NCBI GenBank assembly: GCA_041912595.1
Contig: JAYRMR010000026.1
Location: 1-64,000 of the forward strand
Direction: 5' to 3'
DNA from: Roseateles_B sp041912595
GTDB taxonomy: Bacteria; Pseudomonadota; Gammaproteobacteria; Burkholderiales; Burkholderiaceae_C
Length of the DNA stretch: 64,000 bases
The notes under the pieces are model-generated. The model saw nothing but the letters and a program-made list of their open reading frames with translations. It did no database searches and was not told the origin of the DNA. The position numbers and the translations under genes were made by a program. Shown piece after piece: positions 34,276 through 41,959 of the stretch (positions are counted from its first letter, which is position 1; each line of letters begins with the position of its first letter).

Positions 34276-35734
34276 CGTCCACCTCCTTGAGCGCAATCCG
34301 CGGCCAGTGCACGCGGAAGCAGGCGCCTCCGAGCGCGGTGCTGCGGCTGGCGACGATGGCGCCGCCGTGCGCGTTGATCATGCGGCGCGTCACCGCCAGC
34401 CCCACGCCATGGCCCGTCGTGGTGGCGCTGGCGCGGTGGAAGAGCTTGAAGATGCGCTCCTCCGCACCGGGCGGGATGCCCTGGCCGTCGTCCTCGATCG
34501 CGAAGACGTTGAAGCGGCCCTCCTCGCGCATCTGGATCCGGATGCGCCCCTCAGTGCCCCCGTGGTGCTTGATGGCATTGCCGACGAGGTTGCGCAGGCT
34601 CAGGCTCAGGGGCGCCCGCGGCGCGGGGAAGGGCTGGCCCTGCACGTCCACCTCCACCTGGAAGCCGGGCGGGACGTGCAGCAGCGCCAGCACCTCGTCG
34701 AGCAGCGGGCCGGGCTCGATGGTGTCCAGGCGCAGGTCGCGCTGGCCGGCGCGGGCGTAGTCCAGCAGGTCGTCGATCATGCGTTCGGCGCGTTCGATGC
34801 GGGTGCTGATGCGCTCGAAGTTCTGCTGCACCGGCGGCGTGATCGCGGCTTCGGGCAGGTCCTCGCGGATCCAGCTGAGCAGGTCGGCAATGCCCCGCAG
34901 CGGCGAGCGCAGGTCGTGCGAGGCCACATAGGTGAACTCCTCCAGCTGGGCATTGGTCTGCCGCAGCGCGGCCTCGGCCTTCTTGCGCAGCGAGATGTCG
35001 CTGACCATGGCCAGGGAATGGCGGCCGTCGGGCATGTCCAGCGTCGTCAGGGCGATCTCGACGGGGAACTCCTGCCCGCTGCGGTGCAGGGCGGTGAGGT
35101 CGCGGCCGGCGCCCATGCGGCGCAGCGTGGGCTGGCGGGCGTAGCCGTCGCGGAGCTGGACGTGGCCTTCCCGGTAGCGATCCGGCAGCAGCAGCTCCAG
35201 CGGCTGGCCCAGCAGCTCGCCCGCGGCGTAGCCGAACTGGGCGTCCAGCGCCGGGTTGCTCAGCTTGATGCGGCCCTGCGGGTCGATGATCAGCAGGCCC
35301 TGCGGCATGGCTGCGAAGATCTGCTCGAACTGGCGCTGCATCTGGCGGCGCGCCGAGAGATCGGAGATGTAGGCCGCCGCGCAGAGCTGCCCGTCGAGGT
35401 GCATGGGGGCCAGGGCGATGTCCACGGGGACGGCACGGCCGTCGCGGTGCTGGGCGAAGAGGTCGCGGCCCGCGCCCATGCGGCGCTGGCGCGGGTCGGC
35501 GAAGAAGGCGGCCATCCAGGCGTCGTGGTGCGGGCGGATGGCCTCGGGGAGCAGGCGCTCCAGCGTCTGGCCGACCAGCGCGCCGGCGGCGTAGCCGAGC
35601 ATGTGCTCCAGCGCGAGGTTGGCGTACAGGATATGCGCATGCGCCTGGCTCACCACCAACACGCCCACGGGGGCATGCTCCAGAACGGCGCGCAATTCGC
35701 CGACCGAGGGCGAGGGGCTCTGGTCTTCGGCCAT
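34265..35734 (-). CDS. PAS-PAS sensor histidine kinase
   Basis: A 489-residue kinase without membrane segments: two PAS domains (about 10-125 and 130-250), a HisKA domain with phospho-accepting His in A-S-H-D-L-R-S-P-L-R, and a HATPase domain (N-box around L-V-G-N-A-I-K-H-H, G-box V-G-L-A-V). The two PAS modules share repeated blocks (R-R-M-G-A-G-R-D-L), pointing to internal duplication. It is the first gene of the kinase / receiver / receiver-GGDEF-EAL operon; the signal is cytosolic and unknown. Confidence 0.92.
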   Translation of the reverse strand: MAEDQSPSPSVGELRAVLEHAPVGVLVVSQAHAHILYANLALEHMLGYAAGALVGQTLERLLPEAIRPHHDAWMAAFFADPRQRRMGAGRDLFAQHRDGRAVPVDIALAPMHLDGQLCAAAYISDLSARRQMQRQFEQIFAAMPQGLLIIDPQGRIKLSNPALDAQFGYAAGELLGQPLELLLPDRYREGHVQLRDGYARQPTLRRMGAGRDLTALHRSGQEFPVEIALTTLDMPDGRHSLAMVSDISLRKKAEAALRQTNAQLEEFTYVASHDLRSPLRGIADLLSWIREDLPEAAITPPVQQNFERISTRIERAERMIDDLLDYARAGQRDLRLDTIEPGPLLDEVLALLHVPPGFQVEVDVQGQPFPAPRAPLSLSLRNLVGNAIKHHGGTEGRIRIQMREEGRFNVFAIEDDGQGIPPGAEERIFKLFHRASATTTGHGVGLAVTRRMINAHGGAIVASRSTALGGACFRVHWPRIALKEVDDES

Positions 35735-35854
35735 GTCCGGGACTCCCTGAACGCGGCGGGCCGCTCTCCTTCAGACCGGCGCTGCGCCGCTGCCGCGCCC
35801 GGCAAAGGCCCGGGCGCAGTGACTTGACACCAATCAAACAGGGGATTGACCCGG

Positions 35855-35885
35855 CGCGAAAGCAAAGACCCCGAAGATCTTGGGG
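35855..35885 (-). terminator. Likely intrinsic terminator downstream of mltA
   Basis: Read on the minus strand: CCCC-AAGATCTTC-GGGG followed by TCTTTGCTTT. It lies between the end of mltA and the start of the PAS kinase gene, which are co-directional. Confidence 0.5.
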
Positions 35886-35960
35886 CTGTGTCGCGCTAGC
35901 TACGACGGTGCGTGGCCGTCAGCGAGGCTGAAAGAAGGGACGCCGTTCGCTCCATGTACC

Positions 35961-37169
35961 TCAGCCGCGGGGCCACAGCACCCACAGGCGCAGCGGCTGC
36001 TTCATGCGGCCGGCCTGGGCTTCGGCCTCGGGACCCCAGCCCCAGAAGAAGTCCGCCCGCACCGCGCCGACGATGGCGCTGCCGGTGTCCTGCGCCACCA
36101 CGAGGCGGCGCAGCGGCGTGCTGCTGAGGGGCTCGCTGGTGTCCAGCCAGACCAGCGTGCCGTAGGGAATGCTGGTCTTGTCGACCGCGATGGAGCGGCC
36201 GGGCGTGAGCGGCACACCCTGGGCGCCCTTGGGGCCCAGTTCGGGATCCGGCAGCGCCTCCTCGCGGAAGAAGACATAGCGCGGATTGGCCCACAGCAGC
36301 TCGTTCAGGCGGGCCGGGTTGCGGCGGGCCCAGTCGCGGATCTGCGGCCAGGAGGCCTCGCCCGGGCGCAGTTCGCCCTTGTCGATCAGGTAGCGGCCGA
36401 TGGACTGGTAGGGCTGGTCGTTGTGCCCGGCGAAGGCCAGGCGCAGAAGGCGCGTCTGGCCGTCGGGTTCGCGCATCTGCACGCGGCCGGAGCCCTGGAT
36501 GTGCAGCACCAGGGCCTCGAGCGCATCGTCCGTGTAGGCCAGCTCCAGCGGCTTGAGCCGCGCCTTCACGGCGGCGTCGCCCTCGATCTGGGCGCGGGTG
36601 AAGAAGGGCTTGCGCTGGGCGAGGTCCGGCGGCACGCCGTGCAAGGGGATGCGGAAGGCGCCCTGCGGCCGGCGGGCGGCCTGGAGCAGGGGCTCGAAGT
36701 AGCCCGTCACCAGGCCCTCGGCCTGACCTTCCAGGCTCTCGACGCGCCAGGGCTGCAGCTGTTCGCGGAACCAGGCGCGCAGGGCGATCTCGTCCTGCGG
36801 ATCGGTGGCGAGGGCCGAGGCGCAGGCATTCGCCCAGCCGGGGGCCGGCTTGCTGCAGGAGCGCAGCAGGGCGGGCCAGGCGGCCAGGGTGCGGTCCTCG
36901 CTCCAGCCGGGGAGGTCCGACCACGCGGCCTGCACCCAGCGCGAGCGCTCGCGCAGTTGCACGGGCGCGTTGGCGGGCGCGGTGTCGCCTGGCGGTGTGG
37001 TGCCGGGCGCGGGGGGCGTCACGACGGGGGCCGGCGGCAGGGGCGTCGTGCTGCAGGCGGCCAGCAGTCCTAGAATCGCCGCGCCCAGCAGGCTCCGCAG
37101 ACGCCGGCCTCGCGGGGCCGCTGCGGGGGCGGCCGGGGCCGTCTCGAAGGAAGAGGAAGCGAACAACAT
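35961..37169 (-). CDS. mltA: Membrane-bound lytic murein transglycosylase A (lipoprotein)
   Basis: A 402-residue peptidoglycan lytic transglycosylase. The N-terminus is basic, then hydrophobic, with lipobox L-L-A-A-C (Cys39), so it should be anchored to the outer membrane. A Pro/Thr-rich linker follows. The conserved blocks V-T-G-Y-F-E-P, H-I-Q-G-S-G-R, the Y-Q-S-I-G-R region, N-x-R-Y-V-F-F and V-A-Q-D-T-G-S-A-I (with the catalytic Asp) are all present. The only in-frame ATG giving this signal overlaps the start codon of the divergent 42-residue gene by two bases; there is no clear Shine-Dalgarno, so an alternative non-ATG start is possible. Confidence 0.92.
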   Translation of the reverse strand: MLFASSSFETAPAAPAAAPRGRRLRSLLGAAILGLLAACSTTPLPPAPVVTPPAPGTTPPGDTAPANAPVQLRERSRWVQAAWSDLPGWSEDRTLAAWPALLRSCSKPAPGWANACASALATDPQDEIALRAWFREQLQPWRVESLEGQAEGLVTGYFEPLLQAARRPQGAFRIPLHGVPPDLAQRKPFFTRAQIEGDAAVKARLKPLELAYTDDALEALVLHIQGSGRVQMREPDGQTRLLRLAFAGHNDQPYQSIGRYLIDKGELRPGEASWPQIRDWARRNPARLNELLWANPRYVFFREEALPDPELGPKGAQGVPLTPGRSIAVDKTSIPYGTLVWLDTSEPLSSTPLRRLVVAQDTGSAIVGAVRADFFWGWGPEAEAQAGRMKQPLRLWVLWPRG

Positions 37170-37296
37170 GGGCGTGATTGTGCTGGAGGCCCTCGGGGCC
37201 CTGGGACTGCTGATCTTCATCGTCTGGTGGACCATGTTCTCCGGCCGCCGGCGGGGCGAGCGCGAGCTGCCGCCCGAAGACGACGGCCCTCGCTGA
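37168..37296 (+). CDS. Small single-pass membrane protein (42 aa)
   Basis: A 42-residue protein: one hydrophobic segment (about residues 3-24, L-G-L-L-I-F-I-V-W-W), then a basic R-R-R and an acidic, proline-containing tail. GAGG lies about 11 bases before the ATG. It begins exactly where mltA begins on the other strand and ends one base before the stop of the Gcr gene, so it fills the gap precisely. The clean membrane-protein composition argues it is real. Function is unknown. Confidence 0.6.
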   Translation: MGVIVLEALGALGLLIFIVWWTMFSGRRRGERELPPEDDGPR

Positions 37297-39312
37297 TCAC
37301 GCCTTCGGTGCGGCCGGGGGCAGGAAGAAGCTGCGCGGCGACGTTCGCAGCCGCTCCCAGATCGCCCGGCGCACGCGCGCCCGGTCCGCCAGCTGGATGC
37401 CGCGCGAGCGCAGGGCCACACGGAAGGCCAGCGCGAAGCTCACGGCCAGGTTGAGTACGCCGGTGCCCGCGATGCCCAGCACGCACAGCCAGAACGGTGC
37501 GGTGAGGGCGATGCCCGGGCCCAGGGCCCCGACCGCGGCGGCCAGCTGGCCGGTGGACAGCGTCACATGGCGCACCTCGATGGGCAGGGCCACGAACTGC
37601 AGCAGCGCCGGCACCAGGCCCAGCATCAGGCCGAGGCTGATGTTGGCCGTCATGCCCGAGATGTTGTGGCGCCACCAGGCCGCCCAGGCCTGCGCGCGGG
37701 CCGGCCCGAGCCGCGCGACGATGCGCGGATTCCAGGCGATGGCGCTGTCCAGGCGGTGGAAGACGAACCAGTTCTCGGCCCAGCCGGCGATGAGGCTGGA
37801 CGAGAACAGCAGCACGCCCGTGAAGGCCGCATACAGCCACGAGGGCCCGATGACGTTGAGCGAGTGCAGCACGTACTGCGCGTCCTTGGCGCCCACGAGC
37901 GGGGCGCCGGCCAGCAGCCAGGCCGCGCCCTGGCCCAGCAGCACGAGTGGCGTCACCAGGGCGAGGTTGCCGAGGATGCCCGCGACCTGCGATCGCACCA
38001 GGTGGGCCACCTCGTCCACGAAGCCGGCGAGGCCCTCGTCTGTGCCGATCTGGCTCAGCTTGTGCGCCATGGCCGGTGCGGTCATGGCGGGCTGCTTGGT
38101 CGCGACCGTCCAGTGCAGCAGGTGGATGATGACGAAGCTCAGCGCGTAGTTGGCGCCGGCCCAGAAGCCGGCCCAGAAGGCGCTCAGCCCCAGGGCCATG
38201 ACGGCGAACTTCGCGAAGGTGGTGCCCGCGATGATGACGCCGCCGCCGGCCGCGCGCCGCAGCATGCCGCGGTACTCGTCGCGGTCGCGGGTGATGTAGT
38301 GCTCGCCGGTCTCGGCGCTGCGCTCGGCCACCTTGCGGGCCAGCAGCGAGTAGTGCCGCGCGAACAGCGTGCGCAGGCTGCGCCGCTCGTGCGTGACGCG
38401 GACCAGATCGGCCGTGAGCGCGAGCAGGCGCGGCGCCGGCTCGGGCGCCACGAGGCAGTCCATCAGGCTCTCGATGCGGCGCAGGCGTTCGGTGAGCTGC
38501 TCGACGTCGAAGATGATGTCCACCGAGACGCCATAGGTCTCGAGGTGCTCCGGCACGGACTGCACCGCGTCGCGGCACTGGTCCAGCAGCGCGCGCAGCA
38601 CCTGCAGGGCCTGGCGCAGGGCGGTGTCGTCCCGGGCGTCCAGGGCGTCGAGGAACTGCTCGCTGGCGCGCGCCAGCTGCTCGAAGGGGTGACCGGCCAG
38701 CGTCTCGGTGCCCATGCGCAGCCGCAGCGGGCCGGACAGCCCCGCGGCACGCACGGTGCTGATCAGCACGGTGAGGGCGTCCCGCATCGGGCCGCGCCAG
38801 CCGTCGGCCTCCTGTGCGGGGAACATCAGCGCCTGCAGGCGGGCCAGCAGCGGCGCGTCGATGCGGCGCAGCCAGGCTTCGTCCGCGCCGTCGGGGAAGA
38901 GCTGCGCGAAGAGCTCGCCCAGCTCGGTCGTGTCGACGGTGCCGGGCAGCACGCGCAGGCGCAGGCGGTGGAAGACCTCGCCCCACAGCGCCATGCGCGG
39001 CGCGAAGCCGACGTCCGCGAACAGGCCGATGGCGTTGAGCTCCGTCCAGCAGCGGGCGATGACGCCGCGCACCGCGGCCTGATGCTCCGGATGCCGCTCC
39101 AGCACATTGAGCAGGTGCTTCAGGCGCAGCAGGGGCAGGGGGGTGGCGTCGGCGGCGCGTTCGTCCTCGCCCGAGGTGGGCGCGTGGCGCAGCCATTCCA
39201 GGAGGCGGGCCAACCAGAGGTTGCGGGCCGGCAGCGGGGCTTTCGGGTCCGCGGCGTTCAGCAGGGCCGTGAGGTCCCACGCCGCGGCGCGCTGGAAGAA
39301 ACGCCCCGCCAT
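37297..39312 (-). CDS. Gcr-family membrane protein ('site-specific recombinase')
   Basis: A 671-residue protein of the family annotated as gonococcal site-specific recombinase (Gcr). The N-terminal 350 residues are helical and soluble-looking; the C-terminal half contains about six to seven hydrophobic segments (for example F-W-A-G-F-W-A-G-A-N-Y, V-L-L-F-S-S-S-L-I-A-G). No tyrosine- or serine-recombinase motif is evident, so the name is questionable. It overlaps apaG by one base (TGATG), indicating coupled translation. In Burkholderiales it sits in a stable housekeeping neighbourhood. Confidence 0.85.
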   Translation of the reverse strand: MAGRFFQRAAAWDLTALLNAADPKAPLPARNLWLARLLEWLRHAPTSGEDERAADATPLPLLRLKHLLNVLERHPEHQAAVRGVIARCWTELNAIGLFADVGFAPRMALWGEVFHRLRLRVLPGTVDTTELGELFAQLFPDGADEAWLRRIDAPLLARLQALMFPAQEADGWRGPMRDALTVLISTVRAAGLSGPLRLRMGTETLAGHPFEQLARASEQFLDALDARDDTALRQALQVLRALLDQCRDAVQSVPEHLETYGVSVDIIFDVEQLTERLRRIESLMDCLVAPEPAPRLLALTADLVRVTHERRSLRTLFARHYSLLARKVAERSAETGEHYITRDRDEYRGMLRRAAGGGVIIAGTTFAKFAVMALGLSAFWAGFWAGANYALSFVIIHLLHWTVATKQPAMTAPAMAHKLSQIGTDEGLAGFVDEVAHLVRSQVAGILGNLALVTPLVLLGQGAAWLLAGAPLVGAKDAQYVLHSLNVIGPSWLYAAFTGVLLFSSSLIAGWAENWFVFHRLDSAIAWNPRIVARLGPARAQAWAAWWRHNISGMTANISLGLMLGLVPALLQFVALPIEVRHVTLSTGQLAAAVGALGPGIALTAPFWLCVLGIAGTGVLNLAVSFALAFRVALRSRGIQLADRARVRRAIWERLRTSPRSFFLPPAAPKA

Positions 39313-39686
39313 CAATGCAGCTGGCTGGCTTCGGCCAGCAGGAATTCGGGAACGTCGGCGTAGAACACCTCGGCGTCCTCGCTCACGCACAGGTAGCGGC
39401 CGCGCATCGTGCCTTGCGGCGTGGCGATCTGCGCCCAGGAGCTGTAGCGGAAGGTCTCGCCCGGCTGCAGCAGCGGCTGGTGGCCCACGACCGCCAGGCC
39501 GCGCACTTCCTGCACGGCGCCGGCGGCGTCGGTGATCGTCCACTCGCGGCCGATCACCTGCGCGGGGGTGTCGCCCGCATTGGTGATCGTGATCGTGTAG
39601 CTGTAGGCATGCAGACCGCGCTCGGGGTCGGTCTGCTCGGGCAGGGCGGCGACCTGCACGCTGCAGGTGATGTCGAGTTGGGCCAT
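39312..39686 (-). CDS. apaG: ApaG protein (Co2+/Mg2+ efflux-associated)
   Basis: A 124-residue FN3-like ApaG domain protein with the family's Y-x-Y-T-I-T-I-T-N, R-x-W-x-I-T-D, V-x-G-x-Q-P-x-L-x-P-G-E-x-F-x-Y and M-x-G-x-Y motifs. Linked in enteric bacteria to Co2+ resistance and Mg2+ efflux; its molecular role is unsettled. Translation is coupled to the downstream Gcr gene. It is divergent from tag. Confidence 0.95.
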   Translation of the reverse strand: MAQLDITCSVQVAALPEQTDPERGLHAYSYTITITNAGDTPAQVIGREWTITDAAGAVQEVRGLAVVGHQPLLQPGETFRYSSWAQIATPQGTMRGRYLCVSEDAEVFYADVPEFLLAEASQLH

Positions 39687-39833
39687 GCGGGACATTCTAG
39701 GGACAGGGGCCGGGACGCGTGCGACGGAGGTGTATCCAGGCCGGGTGCGGGCGGCCTCCGCACGATCCATGACGACACCGGCCCCGTGCGCCGCGTAAGC
39801 TCCGGGCCATCCGAATCCCTGAGCGGTCCCGCC

Positions 39834-40445
39834 ATGAACTCCCGAACCTATGTGGCCGACGACGGCCATGCCCGCTGTGCCTGGTGCGAGGCCCCCGGCT
39901 TCGAGGCCTACCGTCACTACCATGACACCGAATGGGGCTACCCGGTGACGGACGAGCGCCGCCTGTTCGAGAAGCTGTGCCTCGAGGGCTTCCAGTCGGG
40001 CCTGAGCTGGCGGACGATCCTCGCCAAGCGCGAGGCCTTCCGCGCGGGCTTTGCCGGCTTCGACCCGGCCCAGGTGGCGGCCTTCGATGAGGCGGACGTC
40101 CAGCGCCTGCTCGCGGACGCCGGCATCGTGCGCCACCGCGGCAAGATCGAGGCCGCCATCCACAACGCCCGCCTGATCCCGGCGCTGCGCGAGGAGTACG
40201 GCTCGCTCGCCGCCTTCTTCTGGCGATTCGAGGAGCCCGCTGAGAAGGACGTGCCGGTGCGTGGCGAGTCCGAGACCTCGCGCCGCCTCTCCAAGACCCT
40301 GCGCGGGCGGGGCTTCAAGTTCGTCGGCCCGACCACCTGCTACGCCTTCATGCAGGCCATGGGCCTCATCAACGACCACGCGCCCGGCTGCCGCTGGCGT
40401 GCCGAGGTGGACGCCGCGCGGCAGGCTTTCACGCCGCCGCGCTGA
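39834..40445 (+). CDS. tag: DNA-3-methyladenine glycosylase I
   Basis: Removes 3-methyladenine from alkylated DNA. The 203-residue length is close to E. coli Tag (187). Zinc ligands are visible as Cys15, His30 (Y-H-D-T-E-W-G-Y) and the C-terminal His/Cys of N-D-H-A-P-G-C; Glu51 corresponds to the base-binding Glu of E-G-F-Q-S-G-L-S-W. The F-V-G-P-T-T-C-Y-A-F block is intact. It lies between apaG (divergent) and rpe (same strand). Confidence 0.95.
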   Translation: MNSRTYVADDGHARCAWCEAPGFEAYRHYHDTEWGYPVTDERRLFEKLCLEGFQSGLSWRTILAKREAFRAGFAGFDPAQVAAFDEADVQRLLADAGIVRHRGKIEAAIHNARLIPALREEYGSLAAFFWRFEEPAEKDVPVRGESETSRRLSKTLRGRGFKFVGPTTCYAFMQAMGLINDHAPGCRWRAEVDAARQAFTPPR

Positions 40446-40555
40446 ATCCGGCGGGGCCGGGGCGGCGGGGGCGGCCCGCTTTCGTAAAATCCGCGCTTCT
40501 GCCTCCCCGGCGCCGCGAGGGCCGGGGCCCGATTCCCTCCCTTGCCCCGCACGCC

Positions 40556-41233
40556 ATGAGCCACCGCATCGCCCCCAGCATCCTTTCCGCCGACTTTGCC
40601 CGCCTGGGCGAGGAGGTTCGCAACGTGCTGGCGGCCGGCGCCGACTGGATCCACTTCGACGTGATGGACAACCATTACGTCCCCAACCTGACCTTCGGCC
40701 CGATGGTCTGCGAGGCCCTGAAGAAGCACGCCGTCAAGCCGGACGGCACGCCCGCCCCGATCGACGTCCACCTGATGGTCCAGCCCGTGGACGCCCTGGC
40801 CCAGGCCTTCTGCAAGGCCGGCGCCGATCTGGTCAGCTTCCACCCCGAGGCCTCGGCCCATGTGGACCGCACGCTGCAGCTGATCAAGGGCGAGGGCAAG
40901 CAGGCGGGCCTCGTCTTCAACCCCGGCACCCCGCTGGACGTGCTGGAGTGGGTCATCGACAAGGTCGACCTCGTGCTGATCATGAGCGTCAACCCCGGCT
41001 TCGGCGGCCAGAGCTTCATCCCCAGCGCCCTCCGGAAGCTCGAGCAGGCTCGCAAGATCATCGATGCCAGCGGCCGCGACATCCGCCTGGAGATCGACGG
41101 CGGTGTGAAGGTGGACAACATCCGCCAGATCGCCGACGCCGGCGCCGACACCTTCGTGGCCGGCTCCGCCATCTTCGGCAAGCCGGACTACAAGGCGGTC
41201 ATCGACGCCATGCGCGCCGAACTGGCGCGTTGA
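40556..41233 (+). CDS. rpe: Ribulose-phosphate 3-epimerase
   Basis: Interconverts ribulose 5-phosphate and xylulose 5-phosphate in the pentose phosphate (and, where present, Calvin) pathway. It is a 225-residue TIM barrel with the metal-binding H-F-D-V-M-D-N-H-Y-V-P-N, D-V-H-L-M-V, S-V-N-P-G-F-G-G-Q and E-I-D-G-G-V motifs. A TAAAAT element at about 40485-40490 upstream is a plausible -10. In related genomes gph and trpE usually follow directly; here they are displaced by about 16 kb. Confidence 0.96.
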   Translation: MSHRIAPSILSADFARLGEEVRNVLAAGADWIHFDVMDNHYVPNLTFGPMVCEALKKHAVKPDGTPAPIDVHLMVQPVDALAQAFCKAGADLVSFHPEASAHVDRTLQLIKGEGKQAGLVFNPGTPLDVLEWVIDKVDLVLIMSVNPGFGGQSFIPSALRKLEQARKIIDASGRDIRLEIDGGVKVDNIRQIADAGADTFVAGSAIFGKPDYKAVIDAMRAELAR

Positions 41234-41288
41234 GCCCGTCACGGGGCGAGCGCGTCAGCCGTCTCGCCCTCTGCCGCGTTGAGGTCCG

Positions 41289-41708
41289 ATGAGCTCCCTT
41301 CGCCCGTCCTCTCCTCGTCCGGCGTCCGCCCGGATCGCCCTGGCCTCGCTGCTGCTTGGTCTGCTCTGTCTGCTCTGTCTGCTCTGCCAATCGCACGCCC
41401 ATGCCTTCCGCTGCAACACCTGGGTGATCGACCCGGGCCTGCGCAAGGCCGAGGTCCTGAGCAAGTGCGGCGCGCCCTTCAGCCAGGACCAGCGGACGGA
41501 ATACCGCCTCCAGCGCGTCCGTGAGACGGTCTGGACCCGCCCCGTCAACGGCGGCCCCGCGGTGCAGAGCGCCGTCGAGGTCGAGCGCCAGGTGCCCGTC
41601 GTCATCGAAGAATGGGTCTACAACTTCGGCCCGCAGCAGTTTATGCAGGCGCTGCGCTTCGAGAACGGCCTGCTGGTCGAGACCCGAGACCTGGGCTACG
41701 GCTCCTGA
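41289..41708 (+). CDS. DUF2845-domain exported protein
   Basis: A 139-residue secreted protein. The signal peptide contains a Leu-Leu-Cys triplet repeated three times, encoded by a 9-bp tandem repeat. The mature part begins F-R-C-N-T-W and shows the DUF2845 pattern G-x-x-x-x-E-V-x-x-K-C-G-x-P then E-W-V-Y-N-F-G-P. Two conserved cysteines probably form a disulfide in the periplasm. Function is unknown. Confidence 0.8.
   Translation: MSSLRPSSPRPASARIALASLLLGLLCLLCLLCQSHAHAFRCNTWVIDPGLRKAEVLSKCGAPFSQDQRTEYRLQRVRETVWTRPVNGGPAVQSAVEVERQVPVVIEEWVYNFGPQQFMQALRFENGLLVETRDLGYGS
41361..41387 (+). repeat. 9-bp tandem repeat in a signal peptide
   Basis: Three consecutive copies of CTGCTCTGT (the last ends in C), encoding Leu-Leu-Cys three times in the hydrophobic core of the DUF2845 signal peptide. 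Copy number could vary by slippage in frame, changing the length of the hydrophobic core. Confidence 0.8.
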
Positions 41709-41908
41709 GGTTCTGGGCCTCGCTTGAGGCTGGACCTGAGGCCGGACTGCGGCGCGTCTGATGCCGCCGCCCGGCCGCCCGCCGGATAGCATCGCCAGCA
41801 CGCCGGGGGCGGCCCCCTGGGTTACCGCTGCCCGCCTTGCGCCTGCTGACTTCTATACTCCCCGCCAAGCCATGGGGCCCTCGGCACCCATGCAAGGATC
41901 AATCGTCG

Positions 41909-41922
41909 CAAGACCTGACCCC
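41909..41922 (+). repeat. Dispersed motif CAAGACCTGACCCC, copy 5, upstream of the STAND gene
   Basis: Exact 14-mer in non-coding DNA, 37 bases before the start of the wHTH-STAND gene. It is the only exact intergenic copy, and it faces an inverted near-copy beyond the other end of the module. Confidence 0.85.
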
Positions 41923-41959
41923 TGCCGGTCAGCCTCGCGACGCCACGAGGTGCAGGGAC

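Noticed and set aside
41822..41859. TATACT upstream of the STAND gene as a sigma-70 promoter
   Set aside because: No -35 element lies at acceptable spacing (the nearest TTGCGC is only 11 bases away), so I did not annotate a promoter.
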